Shown one piece after another: positions 43,427 through 54,464 of a stretch of DNA of 64,000 nucleotides (position 1 is the first letter of the stretch; each line of letters opens with the position of its first letter). This DNA is from Tigriopus japonicus (Eukaryota; Arthropoda; Copepoda; Harpacticoida; Harpacticidae): positions 429,463-493,462 of the forward strand of contig JAAGOF010000257.1 in assembly GCA_010645155.1 (NCBI GenBank). The letters are read 5' to 3'. The notes below the pieces were generated by a model. It saw only the letters and a program-made list of their open reading frames with translations, searched no databases and had not been told where the DNA came from. Made by a program: the position numbers and the translations under genes.

Positions 43427-44257
43427 GTAAGTTTTCCTTAGCCAAAGTAAAAATAAGGTCAAATTTAGAATTTTTCGGAAATGGAACCTGTCCCTTGGAG
43501 GCATAGAGTTATAATTTATGGTTCACAATGATAATCTAAAGTTTTTGAGAACGTGATAATCACGGCTGTTGATGAATTGGAATCTATTGGATTCTGTCAT
43601 TGGATTCTTTTATATATATCCTTTAAATATTCATTATATATAAATGTAAAAGTTTTTTGGGACAATTTTTTTACAAACAAGGAATGAAATCGCTTACAAA
43701 AGTGAAACATGAATGCTTTCTATAAAATAACTTTTACATAATCTTTGGACAAGTTGGCAATTGGCAATTTCGTCAAAGAATCTGGCACTCTGGTTAAAAG
43801 GTTGATCGGTGCTACGACCATTTGGGGCTCGTTTTTTCTCGCCTTCACAATTAATTGTGAGGCGTTCCTCAAGTATGCAATTTTTTTGCAAAAACAATTT
43901 TCCCCTTCTGTAATGTGATGCTTTTTTACAGTTTCAGTATATACAAGCTAAATAACCGAAATTGGTGTGGGGCAAGACAAGACACTTGACTGTCAGTTGT
44001 TAAAAATTGGAGAATTTATGTTTCAAGAATCTTCGTCCTCATTCTAATCCGCACAGGAAAGGACAATAGCGAGACTTCTGAGCTTTACTAAACTGCCCCT
44101 GAGAAATGTAAGGAATATAAGAAACCGGAAGTAAAAAAACTGGAAGTAATTCAGCAAGTGGTATACTTAAGCAAATACTGACCTAATATCTTGACATTAT
44201 TGTGGCCGAACAACTAGTTTGATGGTTGGCAAACTCTCGGATGTCTCTTTTTCAAGC
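43427..44257. other. Non-coding, AT-rich
   Basis: Probably TRPV intron sequence. No gene or clear repeat was recognised. Confidence 0.5.
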
Positions 44258-44265
44258 CTCATGAT

Positions 44266-45141
44266 TAGGGACAAGAAGTTAAGACGAATAAAACTGTCAA
44301 ATTAAACGAAAAAAGACGAATAGAATTGCCTGATTAGACGAAAAGAGACGAATAAAATTGACCGATTAAACGAAAAAAGACAAATAAAAGTTCCCTACAG
44401 ACGGAAAAAAAGAAAAAAAATACTTGCAAAATGGAAAAAATTTAATTGATTTCCCCAAAAAGGCGAATGAACCTTTCTTATAAGAAAGAAGAAAAATTAA
44501 ATGCCCGTCCAGACGAAAAAAGACATTTAAAGCTGCTCCCACAAGATAGACGTAATGTATGTCCCTATTGATAAGGACCAATCTGTCTGAACTGATCTGA
44601 CTATCAAAAACGGTGAAATCTAGAAAATTTAAGGAAAGGAAGTACCTAACGAGCAAGAATAAGCCAGTAGTACATATGTCAAAAAAAACCAAGGGTGAAA
44701 AATGCCTTTTTAAAGGAACGTTCATAGTACAGCTATACTTAAAATCAGATTTGCAAATCCAATAATTGTTCTGATGGCCTTTTCAACCCAATACTAATCT
44801 TTTCTTTCTGTGTTTGTCGAGCAACTGTACGAGTACAAGTTAATTTATTAATGTGTGGATTGTATTTTGTTTGTGCAAAACCGCAACTGACAATCAAATT
44901 ATTACATTGGCCAATGATTGGTGGGGTTGAATTTTCTTTGAAATTTTTATTTGCTTGGAAAATTGAAAAAAAAAAAAAAACGCTGCAAGCGCTTGAAATC
45001 TAAGAAAATCCAAATTTTTGGCCAATTAGACGAAAAAAGACGAATAAAATCCAAATTAGACGAAAAAAAATTCGCGACGAATAAAGGCCAAAAAGACGAA
45101 AAAAGACGAATAAGTTTATTCGTCTTAAGTTCCTGTCCCTA
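44266..45141 (+). mobile_element. hAT-like non-autonomous transposon, copy 1 (876 bp)
   Basis: The ends TAGGGACAAGAAGTTAAGAC and (inverse) TAGGGACAGGAACTTAAGAC are flanked by a perfect 8-bp duplication ctcatgat (44258-44265 and 45142-45149). The interior is made of decayed repeats of the form agacgaaaaaagacgaataa. There is no transposase. An 8-bp duplication and TAGGG termini are hAT features. Confidence 0.88.
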
Positions 45142-45149
45142 CTCATGAT

Positions 45150-45782
45150 TCTTGGTGTTCAATTCTACAATCCTCATAACTCAATTCTCATAACATTGAA
45201 AAAATCGGAATGTAATTTGGCCAACAAACTAGTCGAAACTAAATCTTGGCACCAATAATTAAGAATTGCAAGTGTCTGGTGTGTTGCATATATTTCTCTT
45301 AAACACCTCGAAAAATGCAGAGAAAGGACTTTCAAAGGAAAGGAAAAGTTCTTTGATGGACTGGTTTTCAAAAATTTCTTCCCGAAGTTGCAAACTAACG
45401 ACCCAGGTTAAGTATATTCAGTCACTGAGAGTTGAAAGCCCACCTCTATAGAGCATCGAGGTTCAAAATTGTGCTTCTTGTAAGTACTATGGCTGTTAGT
45501 GCATGTACTATGTTCTTGCACCTTCTATGAGTAGTTCACAAACGTTAAACTCTTCTACTACATTCCATTGTGCAACGCGTTACTCAAACTTGATGTAAAC
45601 ATCAAGTTTCTCTTTAACACCAACGGCCTTGCGCATTCTGCCACCAAAGCGGATCTCATTGCATTTTTTAAAAGAGAGTTATTGATTAATATAGTTTATA
45701 AAATTACCGTTTATATGAAATTTGATCTACCAATGAGTTACTATTGGCAGATCTGTACAACCCTTAAATAGTGGGTTGGTCA
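45150..45782. other. Non-coding, unassigned
   Basis: Only short frames with no recognisable domain. Lies between the hAT copy and a LINE 3' fragment. Confidence 0.45.
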
Positions 45783-46525
45783 TGAATAGTATTAAAAAAA
45801 TTGTCCAATCCTGCTTTAAAATGCTGTTAGAGGATCAGCTCCTACATATTCCCGACGAAGACTAATGGGCAACAAATTGAACAATGAAGGAGCCCGATAA
45901 AGAAGAGAGGAGGACTTCATTGTTCGCACTAGTCTTGGTTCCTAAGGATTTGGAAGTGCTCTCAGAACGATCGTAAAACCTCTACGATCGCTACAACTGA
46001 TCTCAAATCCTGGGTTAGGACAGAGCCCATGAACGCTCTTGAAAACATACAGTATCAGATACCTTTAATACCTTCTCTGAGTACTGTACAACCCTAACTT
46101 CTTGAGCCTCTCCCAATACGAGAGCTCTCTCATTCCTGTGATGTTCCTAGTAAAACATCTTTGGACCTGCTCGACCTTTTGCAAACCTGCTGAACTCATT
46201 GGAGCCCAAATGGGTGAGGCATATTCAAGATGCGGTTGAACAATCGACTTGTACAGAGTTAGCATCGTAATACTATCTCTGGACTTGAAAGTGCGATAGA
46301 TCCAGCCACAGGTTTGAAATGCCTTCCCCACTTTCAACTGGATATGCTCATCAAACTTTCCATCATCTTGGACGACAACTCCCAAATCCCTCATGGACGA
46401 TACCTGCTCAATATCAGAACCTCCATTGTCTTTGAGCGGAACATCTAACTTTGACGCCCCCTACATCATTGTGCGGAATTTCATCCCGTTCAAGGCCATA
46501 TTACTCTTGCCAACCCAAGAGTAGA
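45783..46525 (-). pseudogene. CR1/jockey-like LINE ORF2 C-terminus
   Basis: The minus-strand frame 46394-46065 is open (RDLGVVVQDDGKFDEHIQLK, CGWIYRTFKSRDSITMLTLY, IVQPHLEYASPIWAPMSSAG, RCFTRNITGMRELSYWERLK), then broken, with the tail readable to about 45783. It starts at the point in element coordinates where the LINE at 54440-57530 stops, so it could be the missing 3' half of that copy. Confidence 0.85.
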
Positions 46526-46681
46526 TTTTCCGTTACGGAAAGTGGAACCCCCAGGTATAAGCAGTTTTTTTCTTTTGGTCCTGGATTCTTACCCTCCCCT
46601 GGGAGAATGTAGCATTTTCTACCGGGAAAATATTAGTGACAACAAGCTTTACGGGCCCATGTGGGAACAGGGGTTTTTGGG

Positions 46682-46822
46682 TGGGGAGAAGTAAGCGGGT
46701 GAAGTAAGTGGGTGAAGTAAGTGGGAGAAGTAAGTGGGAGAAGTAAGTGGTAGAAGTAAGTAGTAGAAGTAAGTGGGAGAAGTAAGTGGTAGAAGTAAGT
46801 GCGAGAAGGAAGCGGGAGAAGT
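46682..46822. repeat. 13-bp tandem repeat (gggagaagtaagt)
   Basis: About eleven copies of gggagaagtaagt / gggtgaagtaagt / ggtagaagtaagt, directly left of the second hAT copy. Confidence 0.9.
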
Positions 46823-46834
46823 GAGCACGATAAG

Positions 46835-47671
46835 TAAGGACAGGAACTTGAAACGAAAAAAAAACTATTCGTCTTTTGAGCCTTCATTCGTCGCGATTTT
46901 TTTTTCGTTTAATTTGCATAAAATTCGTCTTTTTTTAAGCTCTTTACGAGTTGTTTTCTAATTTCCACGCAAAAAATAACTTCGAAGAAAGTTCAACGTC
47001 AAAGCTTCAGCCAAGGAAATTCAATTTCATTCAAGGAAAATCAATTCCGGTTATGCACCAACAAAAAACAATCCACACTTAAAAATCAACTTGGACTCGT
47101 AGCATTGCCCGCCAGACACAGAAAAGAAAGATTACTATTGGGTTAAAAAAGCTTTCTGGCCATGAGAACAATTGATGTATCTGTAATTCTGACTTTATGT
47201 ATAACTCTACTGTACACACTCCTTAAAAGAGGCATTTTTTAACTTTTGTTTTTACTTGACATATGTACTACTGAATAATTCTTGCCCATTAGCGTATTCC
47301 TGTTTTAAATTTTCTAGATTTTGCCGTTTTTGCACAAGTAGACAAATTTTTCCGTCAATAAGGAGATACATTTTGTCTGTTTAATAGAAGCAGTTTAAAC
47401 GTCTTTTTTGGTCTTTACGGGCACTCGATTTGTCTCCTTTTTATCATAGTTATGAGTAAGTAGTTTCATTCGCCTTTTGGGCAAATTGATTCGATTTTTT
47501 ACGTCTTTCCAGTAAGTTTTTCTTCGTTTTTTCGTCTTCTGGGAACTTTTAATCGTTTTCTTTCGTTTAATTGGGCAATCTTTTTTGTCTTTTTTTCGTC
47601 TAATAAGGCTATTATATTTGTCTTTTTTGGTCTAATTTGATAGTTTTATTCGTCTAAACTTACTGTCCTTA
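46835..47671 (-). mobile_element. hAT-like non-autonomous transposon, copy 2 (837 bp, inverted)
   Basis: The inverse complement aligns with 44266-45141 over nearly its full length (for example the shared agtagtacatatgtcaa and gaaatctagaaaatttaa blocks). Ends: TAAGGACAGGAACTTGAAAC on the left and the inverse TAAGGACAGTAAGTTTAGAC on the right. The 8-bp flanks acgataag and gtgatatg agree at five positions only, as expected for an old insertion. Confidence 0.8.
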
Positions 47672-48848
47672 GTGATATGAGTGGAAAAAGTAGAATGAGG
47701 CTAGTTGTTTAACGGTCCCGATATATATATTTTTGGGGGGGAAAATAAAGCTGATTGAATAGTCCATTCAAGATTCATTTAAGGTTGACGTGAAAAGCTA
47801 CTCCATTACTTTCATTGAGTCAAGTTTTGGGCCGCAATACGATGCAATTTTTTTACTGTTTAAAATATTCTACATTGTGTGACAAAATTTGCAAAATTCT
47901 AAAGAAAACAGAGAACAAACATTGCTAAAATATTTATCTTTACACTTAATTCTACTCTTCAAGCTAATCAAATTTAAAAGAGGACACGGTCAGAGTTGTG
48001 TTTGAAGTCCCTGTAAAGCAGCCTCCTAATCACAAAAAAATGTCCACTATTGATGGAAGCTTTACCTACCTCTTCTTTTTTGCGTCCACTTGTGCGTTCA
48101 AATGTAGTGTACATTGAATAACATCTTTTTAAAAAAATATTTCTCTTGTTTTGTTCCCACTTGCAATTCCCAATGCAACCTACAGAGGACAACAGCAAAG
48201 GCCAATTCACTGGTCTTTCCACTTAATTCACGAATCAAACACACACATGCACAAGTCCAATATTTTGTCCTTGTTTATCAACTACCTCTAAGTTGAGGCA
48301 AGCCAGGATTGCCATCTCTACCGCGCAACCTTTGAACATCAAATAGGCCTGTAGTGTAAAAATATTTGTACAATCAGTTGTGGGAATCCTTTCACTTGAA
48401 TGCGTAACAGAGAAAGAGATCAGCTTGTGGAGAGGAAACTCAATGAAATTTTGACTGTTGCCATCTATTTGTCCAAAATTCCTCTCCCTTTAATGTTCAT
48501 GTCTGTGATAAGCCGGTATTTCTTTGAAGGAGGTGCTCCTCTTTCTTCAGTTTCAATCAAGTAGAGCTAGGTCAGTTGCAAGCTCTGGACGAGCTTCTTA
48601 AGGTCAAAAGATTAAACAATGAATGAGCCCGATTAAGAAGAGAGGAGACATGGTGTTCTGAATGGCTTTTTACGTTTGGATCGAAATACCCAAAGACATC
48701 ATGGCATTTTGTAGTCACAATTCAATGAGAAACAACTTTACTTTTATTGTATTACATACGTTTAGGCCCAGGGAAAAAGTTATCTACCTAAAAACCTATT
48801 CATTACAACATTTTTTGATAAACTAATTGATCAAAATTCAGAAACCAT
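47672..48848. other. Non-coding, AT-rich
   Basis: No gene was recognised. A short piece near 48620-48650 resembles LINE 3' tail sequence (aatgaatgagcccgattaagaag, as at 45888). Otherwise unassigned. Confidence 0.4.
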
Positions 48849-49571
48849 TTAGTTACTTGATAAATTCAAATTAATTTAAGCTACATTTGTGAGCAACTGA
48901 ATTATTTGGATTTGAATGGTCCATTTTTGACACCAAAATGCCGGAAAACGTTACATTTATTTCAAAACACAAATTTCCAAAGATTTCAAATAAATTTTTA
49001 ATGTTGCAATAGAAAATGACTTTTTTGACTTTTAAAGTTTTTGTCAAAATAGCTCAAAATAATATAAAATCTCACCTAAGAAGCACTTAAGATATATTTC
49101 AGCAAAAAATCTTTTGCAAATTCAAAGGCACTCAAAGTTGGATGGTACTTTGACATTTTGAAAAATTCTGTTAATGTTTCAAGTTTTGATTTTCGTCCAT
49201 TTTGAACATGATCTTTCAACAAATCGTAAATTTTATTATGAATCTGTTAGACATATTTATTTGCAATCTTGGCGGAACGCATAACAAAGTGTACTGCAAA
49301 AAATATGAATTTATTCTCAAAAATCTTGTTTTAAGTACATTTTTCAAGTGACATTACATATTATTGTGAGCTATTTTGACATGAACTTGTAACTTAAAAA
49401 AGTTCTTGCTTTTACGCAACATTGAAAAGTTATATGAAATCCTTGGGAATTTGTTTTTTCATGAAACTGTAGCGTTTTTTTTTTGTTTTTTTGGGTTCAA
49501 AAATGTACCATTCAAACCCAAATAACTCAGCAGCCGCTAAATGTATTTTCATTCAATTTGTAACTAAATAC
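48849..49571. repeat. Long inverted repeat, arms about 280 bp
   Basis: 48849-49130 and 49290-49571 are inverted copies with many differences (shared blocks such as ttgaatggt.catttttga, caatgttgc and gtcaaaatagctca). Probably a foldback or MITE-like element. Ends and target duplication could not be fixed. Around it only AT-rich sequence. Confidence 0.65.
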
Positions 49572-49584
49572 TCTATAAATATAA

Positions 49585-49830
49585 GGCAAGCAGTTTGTAG
49601 CGTAGGGGTTGAGCATTGGTCAACTACCCACAACATCCCTGGTTCGAATCACGGGCTTGCCTGGTTCTAGTGGTCTGTGGTATTAAGTTACATGGAGTAG
49701 TCACGGCTTTTGATGACTTAAATGGGCAAACCTGGGGAACCATTCTGAACACTGTGCAAGGGTTTCACTTACTGAAACGGAAAACTGCGTCTTTTACCTG
49801 GGTTCTTTCTACTCGGGCCTGAGAAAGAGT
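49585..49830 (+). mobile_element. tRNA-derived SINE
   Basis: A 77-base tRNA-like head (49585-49661) has matching ends GGCAAGC/GCTTGCC, an A-box-like TAGCGTAGGGGTTGAGC and a B-box-like GGTTCGAATC, but a poor T-stem. The body (ggtctgtggtattaagttac, ttaaatgggcaaacctggg) is shared with 59275-59355, which shows it is dispersed rather than a tRNA gene. Confidence 0.8.
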
Positions 49831-50086
49831 CGAATCGGAGAGACAGTTGATTTTGGGCAACTCTAAACCACCAAGTCAACCAGATTTCTTGCCTCTTAAG
49901 CTGTTGCTACCTAGGTCAGGTGGGCAAGTGCCAGAGGCGTCGGTGGAGCGAGGAAGAGGAGCAGGCCGCTCCTACACCTCCACCTCTGACACCTGCACCA
50001 CATTCCCGAGGTGGCAAAACTCATTCGGAAGAGAATCTGGTTGACTAAGTGGTTCCGAGTTACCCTCAACCAACTTTCTCTCCTCC
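49831..50086. other. Non-coding flank of the CsRn1-type element
   Basis: No gene was recognised. It ends in the ctcc target duplication (50083-50086). Confidence 0.5.
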
Positions 50087-50292
50087 TGTGGCGTTGCCTT
50101 TTTGATCGTCACTCACTTATTTGCTCAATTTGATTAGCGACTAGCTGGACTTGATTTGCGTTCGTCGGGTCCTCAAAAGATCTCTCTGATTTGTAACGAC
50201 ATTTGTATTATGTATCGGGTTCGATTCACACGTTCAATAAATTCCTTACTCAAAACTTAGCCTCCTGCATTCATCAATGGTAGGACGCTAAA
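50087..50292 (+). repeat. 5' LTR, 206 bp
   Basis: TGTGGCGTTG...GGACGCTAAA, one T/C difference from 54213-54418. Contains AATAAA in its last third. Confidence 0.95.
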
Positions 50293-50293
50293 G

Positions 50294-50308
50294 TGGTGAC
50301 CCCGACGT
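50294..50308 (+). promoter_or_regulatory. Primer-binding site, tRNA-Trp type
   Basis: TGGTGACCCCGACGT, one base after the LTR, matches the site known for CsRn1-lineage elements, which prime with tRNA-Trp. Confidence 0.75.
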
Positions 50309-50322
50309 TAAGAACATCGAAC

Positions 50323-51045
50323 ATGGATACCAAAGATTCCCAATCGAACTTTGAGGAAATGGCCTTGGCCGTGGACGCTATAAGCATCAAGCTACCCATC
50401 TTTTGGGAGACCAATCCAAAATCATGGTTTACCCTGGTTGAGGCACAATTCGCCCTCAAGGGAACTACCTCGGAGTTGACGAAGTTTTATCACGCACTTC
50501 AAGCTATCGATAGAAGTGTCATCTGTAAGGTTGCCCATTTTACGGACAATCCACCACCTTCAACTCAGTACTCTGGATTGAAGGAGGTCCTCCTCGAAGC
50601 GTTCGGAAAGTCTGAGGCACAACAATATCGGGAGCTCTTTGACATCTCGGGACTCGGTGATCAAAAACCGACCGCCCTTTTAAGGCAAATGCAAGCATTG
50701 GTCGACCCACGGGAACAAACCTCCAAATTACTTCGCGCGTTTTTCCTCAGTCGTCTCCCCTCTTCAATCCAACAAGCTCTCGGTCGCAACCCTCCTTCTG
50801 ACATTTTGGATCTTGCCAAAGCTGCGGATGAAGTATTGGAGGCAAGTAATTTCTCAGGTGTGTTCATTCAGCGAGTGCTACGAGCAAAAGAATCTCAGAA
50901 GCATTCCGGGTCCAAATCTCGACCTTTTCGCTGTTGGTACCACGCCACTCACGGGCTTAAAGCGAGGAAATGCCTCCATTCGTTTTCAACCCCGTGTGAC
51001 ATGAGCGACACCCCTCTCGCGGGAAACGCCCCGGCCGACCATTAA
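50323..51045 (+). CDS. Gag of CsRn1-type element
   Basis: The ATG at 50323 ([13 protein letters not shown]) opens 240 residues without interruption. The capsid-like region contains [21 protein letters not shown]-like [18 protein letters not shown], and [15 protein letters not shown]. The C-terminus has [18 protein letters not shown] followed by STPC, the CHCC arrangement of the lineage, although with a few extra residues before the last cysteine. It stops at TAA 51043. Pol begins in another frame just downstream (ATG 51054), so pol expression needs a frameshift or reinitiation. Confidence 0.85.
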   Translation: MDTKDSQSNFEEMALAVDAISIKLPIFWETNPKSWFTLVEAQFALKGTTSELTKFYHALQAIDRSVICKVAHFTDNPPPSTQYSGLKEVLLEAFGKSEAQQYRELFDISGLGDQKPTALLRQMQALVDPREQTSKLLRAFFLSRLPSSIQQALGRNPPSDILDLAKAADEVLEASNFSGVFIQRVLRAKESQKHSGSKSRPFRCWYHATHGLKARKCLHSFSTPCDMSDTPLAGNAPADH

Positions 51046-51053
51046 CCGCCAAG

Positions 51054-54000
51054 ATGGTTGGCCCCACCTCCAAGCATGGCGGGAAAGCAACCCTAATAGC
51101 TACAGACCAACACACCGGTTGCAATTATCTCATCGACACTGGCGCCGAAGTGTCTGTTTTCCCAGCTTCAAAAGAGGATCAACGTAGGGTTTCAAACTCG
51201 CAAATGCTTTCGGCCGCAAATGGATCTGGAATTCGAACTTGGGGAAAGCAAGCAATCTCGTTGTTTTTAGGCAATCGAAAATATACGCAATCATTCTACC
51301 TGGCTGATGTTCACCAACCCATATTAGGTGCAGATTTTTTGGTCTCTAACAATCTTGCTGTAGATTTGAAAGGACGTCGTTTGATTGACCTGGATCGTTC
51401 TCAAGTGTTGCCTACTAATTTCGCCAAGATTTCGTCTTTGGACATTTGCGGAATTAAAACTGGAGGTCCCCAATTTGCTCGCATTATTGATGGCTACCCC
51501 AGTTTGACTATTCCAAGTTTTCGTGATCCTTCAGAAATTTTACATGGGGTTCAGCATTATCTCTCCACGACTGGTCCTCCAGTGTTTGCTCGAGCACGAC
51601 GTTTATCCCAGGAGAAATTTGCAGCTGCCAAAGCTGATTTCGATAAAATGGGAAAGTTGGGCATTGTTCGCCTCTCAGAATCGCCTTGGGTTTCGCCGCT
51701 TCACATGGTCAAGAAGGTTGATGGTTCGTGGCGACCATGTGGGGATTTTCGCCGACTTAACGCTGCTACAACCGACGATCGATATCCTATCCCTCACATT
51801 GCTGATTTCAACATGAACTTGTCAGGAAAAACTATATTTTCCAAGATTGATTTGGCGAGGGGTTATCATCAAATACCAATGGCCGAGGAAGACATCCCCA
51901 AAACCGCGGTGATCACGCCTTTTGGATTGTATGAGTTTTTACGCATGCCTTTTGGACTTAAAAACGCTGCTCAGACATTTCAACGTTTGATGGATCGTGT
52001 ATTACATGGTTTGTCTTTCATCTTTGTATATTTGGACGACATCCTGGTTGCTAGCTCCTCGGAGGCCGAACATTTACAACATTTGAAGCAAGTTTTTCAA
52101 GCTCTCCAAAACGCCGGTTTGGTTGTTCAACTTTCCAAGTGTTTGTTTGGTGTCCGAGTTGACTTTTCTTGGGCACCATGTCTCGGCACGAGGAATATTG
52201 CCGACAGAAGACAAAGTGAGTGCAGTGAGGGATTTCCCTGTTCCTACAACAAAGAAGGCGCTCCAGACTTTCCTTGGCATGGTGAATTTTTATCACCGCT
52301 TCCTGCCAACTCTGGCCAACAGAATTCACCCTCTGCACGAGCTTTGTGGTGAAAAAGGGCAATCAATCGAATGGTCCAAAGAATGCCAGTCGGCATTTCA
52401 AGGTGCAAAAGATGCCCTGGCAGACGCTACGATGCTTCACCATCCCATTTCTAACTGTCCCCTTTCAATCTCAACAGACGCTTCCGATTATGCTGTGGGT
52501 GGGTCTCTTGATCAGTTTGAGGATGGACATTGACGACCTCTTGCATTTTTTAGCAAGAAGCTCACACCAGCCGAGAGGAAATACGCTGCTTTTGATCGGG
52601 AATTGTTGGCAATTTATCTGGGCATCAAACATTTCCGTCATTACGTCGAAGGCAGACAGTTCACCATTTTTACTGATCATAAACCTCTTATCGGTGCGAT
52701 GACCAACTTAACGGATCGTTCTCCTCGTCAAACTCGACATCTCTCATTTATCTCGGAGTTCACTACCGACATTCAGCACCGAGCCGGTCTGAATAATGCA
52801 GTTGCAGATGCTCTCTCCCGCCCGCCTCAATTAAGTGCAATTCTCTGCCAAGACGTGGACTACATTCGATTAGCGGAAGAGCAAGCCTACTCTGAGGAAA
52901 TTCATGCATATCGAACTGCCGTATGGTGTTAGAAAATATTGCTGTTGGTTCAGTGACATTGCTTTGCGACACGTCAACGGGACGCCCACGTCCAGTGCTA
53001 CCCTCGACATGGACACGACGAATTTTTGATGCGATTCATGGTCTTTCTCACATGGGGGCTAGACCAACTTTGAGAGCAATTTCACAAAGATTTGTGTGGC
53101 ATTCAATGAAAAAGGACGTTCGGGCCTGGTGTAAGTCTTGCCACCCTTGCCAAGTGTCCCAAGTTCATCGCCATGTCAGAGCACCGCTTCAACACCGTTC
53201 TCCACCCACTCGCCGGTTTGATTCACTTCATGTGGACATTGTTGGACCTTTGCCAGTCAGCGAGGGAATGCGGTACTTGTTCACAATTATTGACCGATTC
53301 ACTCGTTGGCCTGAGGCCATTCCAATGCCGGACATGACCACGGAATCTTGTGCTCGAGCCTTGGTTCGAAATTGGATATGTCGTTTTTGGGTACCGGGAG
53401 ATTTAACATCAGACCGTGGGACTCAATTCACGTCCGGAGTTTGGACGTCATTAAATTCGCTACTGGGGATTTCGGTTAACCATACCACTGCTTACCATCC
53501 GCAAGCAAATGGAATGGTTGAACGCCTCCACCGACCCTGAAAGCGGGCCTGATGTCTCGGTTGGATTCTCCGAAATGGATGGACGAGCTTCCTATTGTAC
53601 TTCTGGGCATTCGCACAGCTTGGAGGGAAGATTCTGATTGCTCCCCATCCGACCTTGTTTATGGCGGCTCCCTACATTTACCCGGCGAATTTTTTGAATC
53701 CGATCGCAATTGCGTTATTCCTGAAGGTTTCCTAAGTGCCCTCAGGGAGTCAATGACGTCCCTTCGAGCTCCACCAGCAGAACATCACTCCAAATCACTT
53801 TGCTCTGTCCCGAAATCTTTAAGCCAATCCAAATTCGTGTGTGTCCGGCGTGGACCTGTGAAGGCATCCCTTCAGCCTCCATATTCAGGACCATACAAGG
53901 TACTGGATCGTAAGGAAAAGTGTTATGTGCTGGATAAAAATGGACGTCGTGATACTGTCTCATTGGATCGACTAAAACCTGCACACACTCTAACTTCTTC

Positions 54001-54210
54001 TGTTGGTGAGCCCTCGAACTCTTTTGATCCTCCGTTTCTGCCATCTACAAGCAAAGTCGTTCAAACAGATTTTTCTCCTGTGCCCAACTCCAAGAATTCC
54101 TACGCAGAGGTGCCAATTTCACCACATCCAACAAGCACCAATCGAAGTGGTTGGATTTCTCGTGCCCCAGAAAGACTTGGTTATGATGTTAATTTCGTGA
54201 CTGGGGGGAG
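51054..54210 (+). pseudogene. Pol of CsRn1-type element, broken
   Basis: Protease ([18 protein letters not shown]), then RT ([46 protein letters not shown]). A one-base loss near 52156 shifts the frame. RNase H follows (STDASDYAVGGSL), with TGA at 52531-52533 where relatives have Trp, then FDRELLAIYLGIKHFRHY-type sequence and FTDHKPLIGA. A shift occurs near 52925. Integrase follows (CKSCHPCQ zinc end, D in HVDIVGPLP, D in TSDRGTQFTSG, E in NGMVERLHR), a shift near 53535, then the C-terminal domain to 54259. All catalytic motifs are still readable, so the breaks are recent. Confidence 0.9.
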
Positions 54211-54212
54211 TC

Positions 54213-54418
54213 TGTGGCGTTGCCTTTTTGATCGTCACTCACTTATTTGCTCAATTTGATTAGCGACTAGCTGGACTTGATTTGCGTTCGTCGGGTCCTC
54301 AAAAGATCTCTCTGATTTGTAACGACATTCGTATTATGTATCGGGTTCGATTCACACGTTCAATAAATTCCTTACTCAAAACTTAGCCTCCTGCATTCAT
54401 CAATGGTAGGACGCTAAA
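54213..54418 (+). repeat. 3' LTR, 206 bp
   Basis: Partner of 50087-50292. Preceded by the purine tract ctggggggagtc. Confidence 0.95.
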
Positions 54419-54464
54419 CTCCTCTCCCCTTACTCAGCCCCTGGTAGAATGTAACCCGGTTAAA

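Larger units (their letters stand above)
50087..54418 (+). mobile_element. Complete CsRn1-type Ty3/gypsy element (4,332 bp)
   Basis: 206-bp LTRs at 50087-50292 and 54213-54418 differ at one position and are flanked by ctcc on both sides (50083-50086 and 54419-54422). There is a tRNA-Trp-type primer site at 50294, a CHCC-type Gag, a YLDD-type RT, and a GGGGGGAG tract before the 3' LTR. Pol has at least four disabling changes despite the young LTRs. Same lineage as 15262-23672. Confidence 0.93.

Noticed and set aside
46065..46394. Stand-alone host gene for the 109-residue minus-strand ORF
   Set aside because: It is the C-terminus of a LINE ORF2, repeated at 775-1340 and 11027-11362.
49585..49661. 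77-base tRNA-like sequence with paired acceptor ends
   Set aside because: The T-stem pairs poorly and a SINE body shared with 59275-59355 follows directly.
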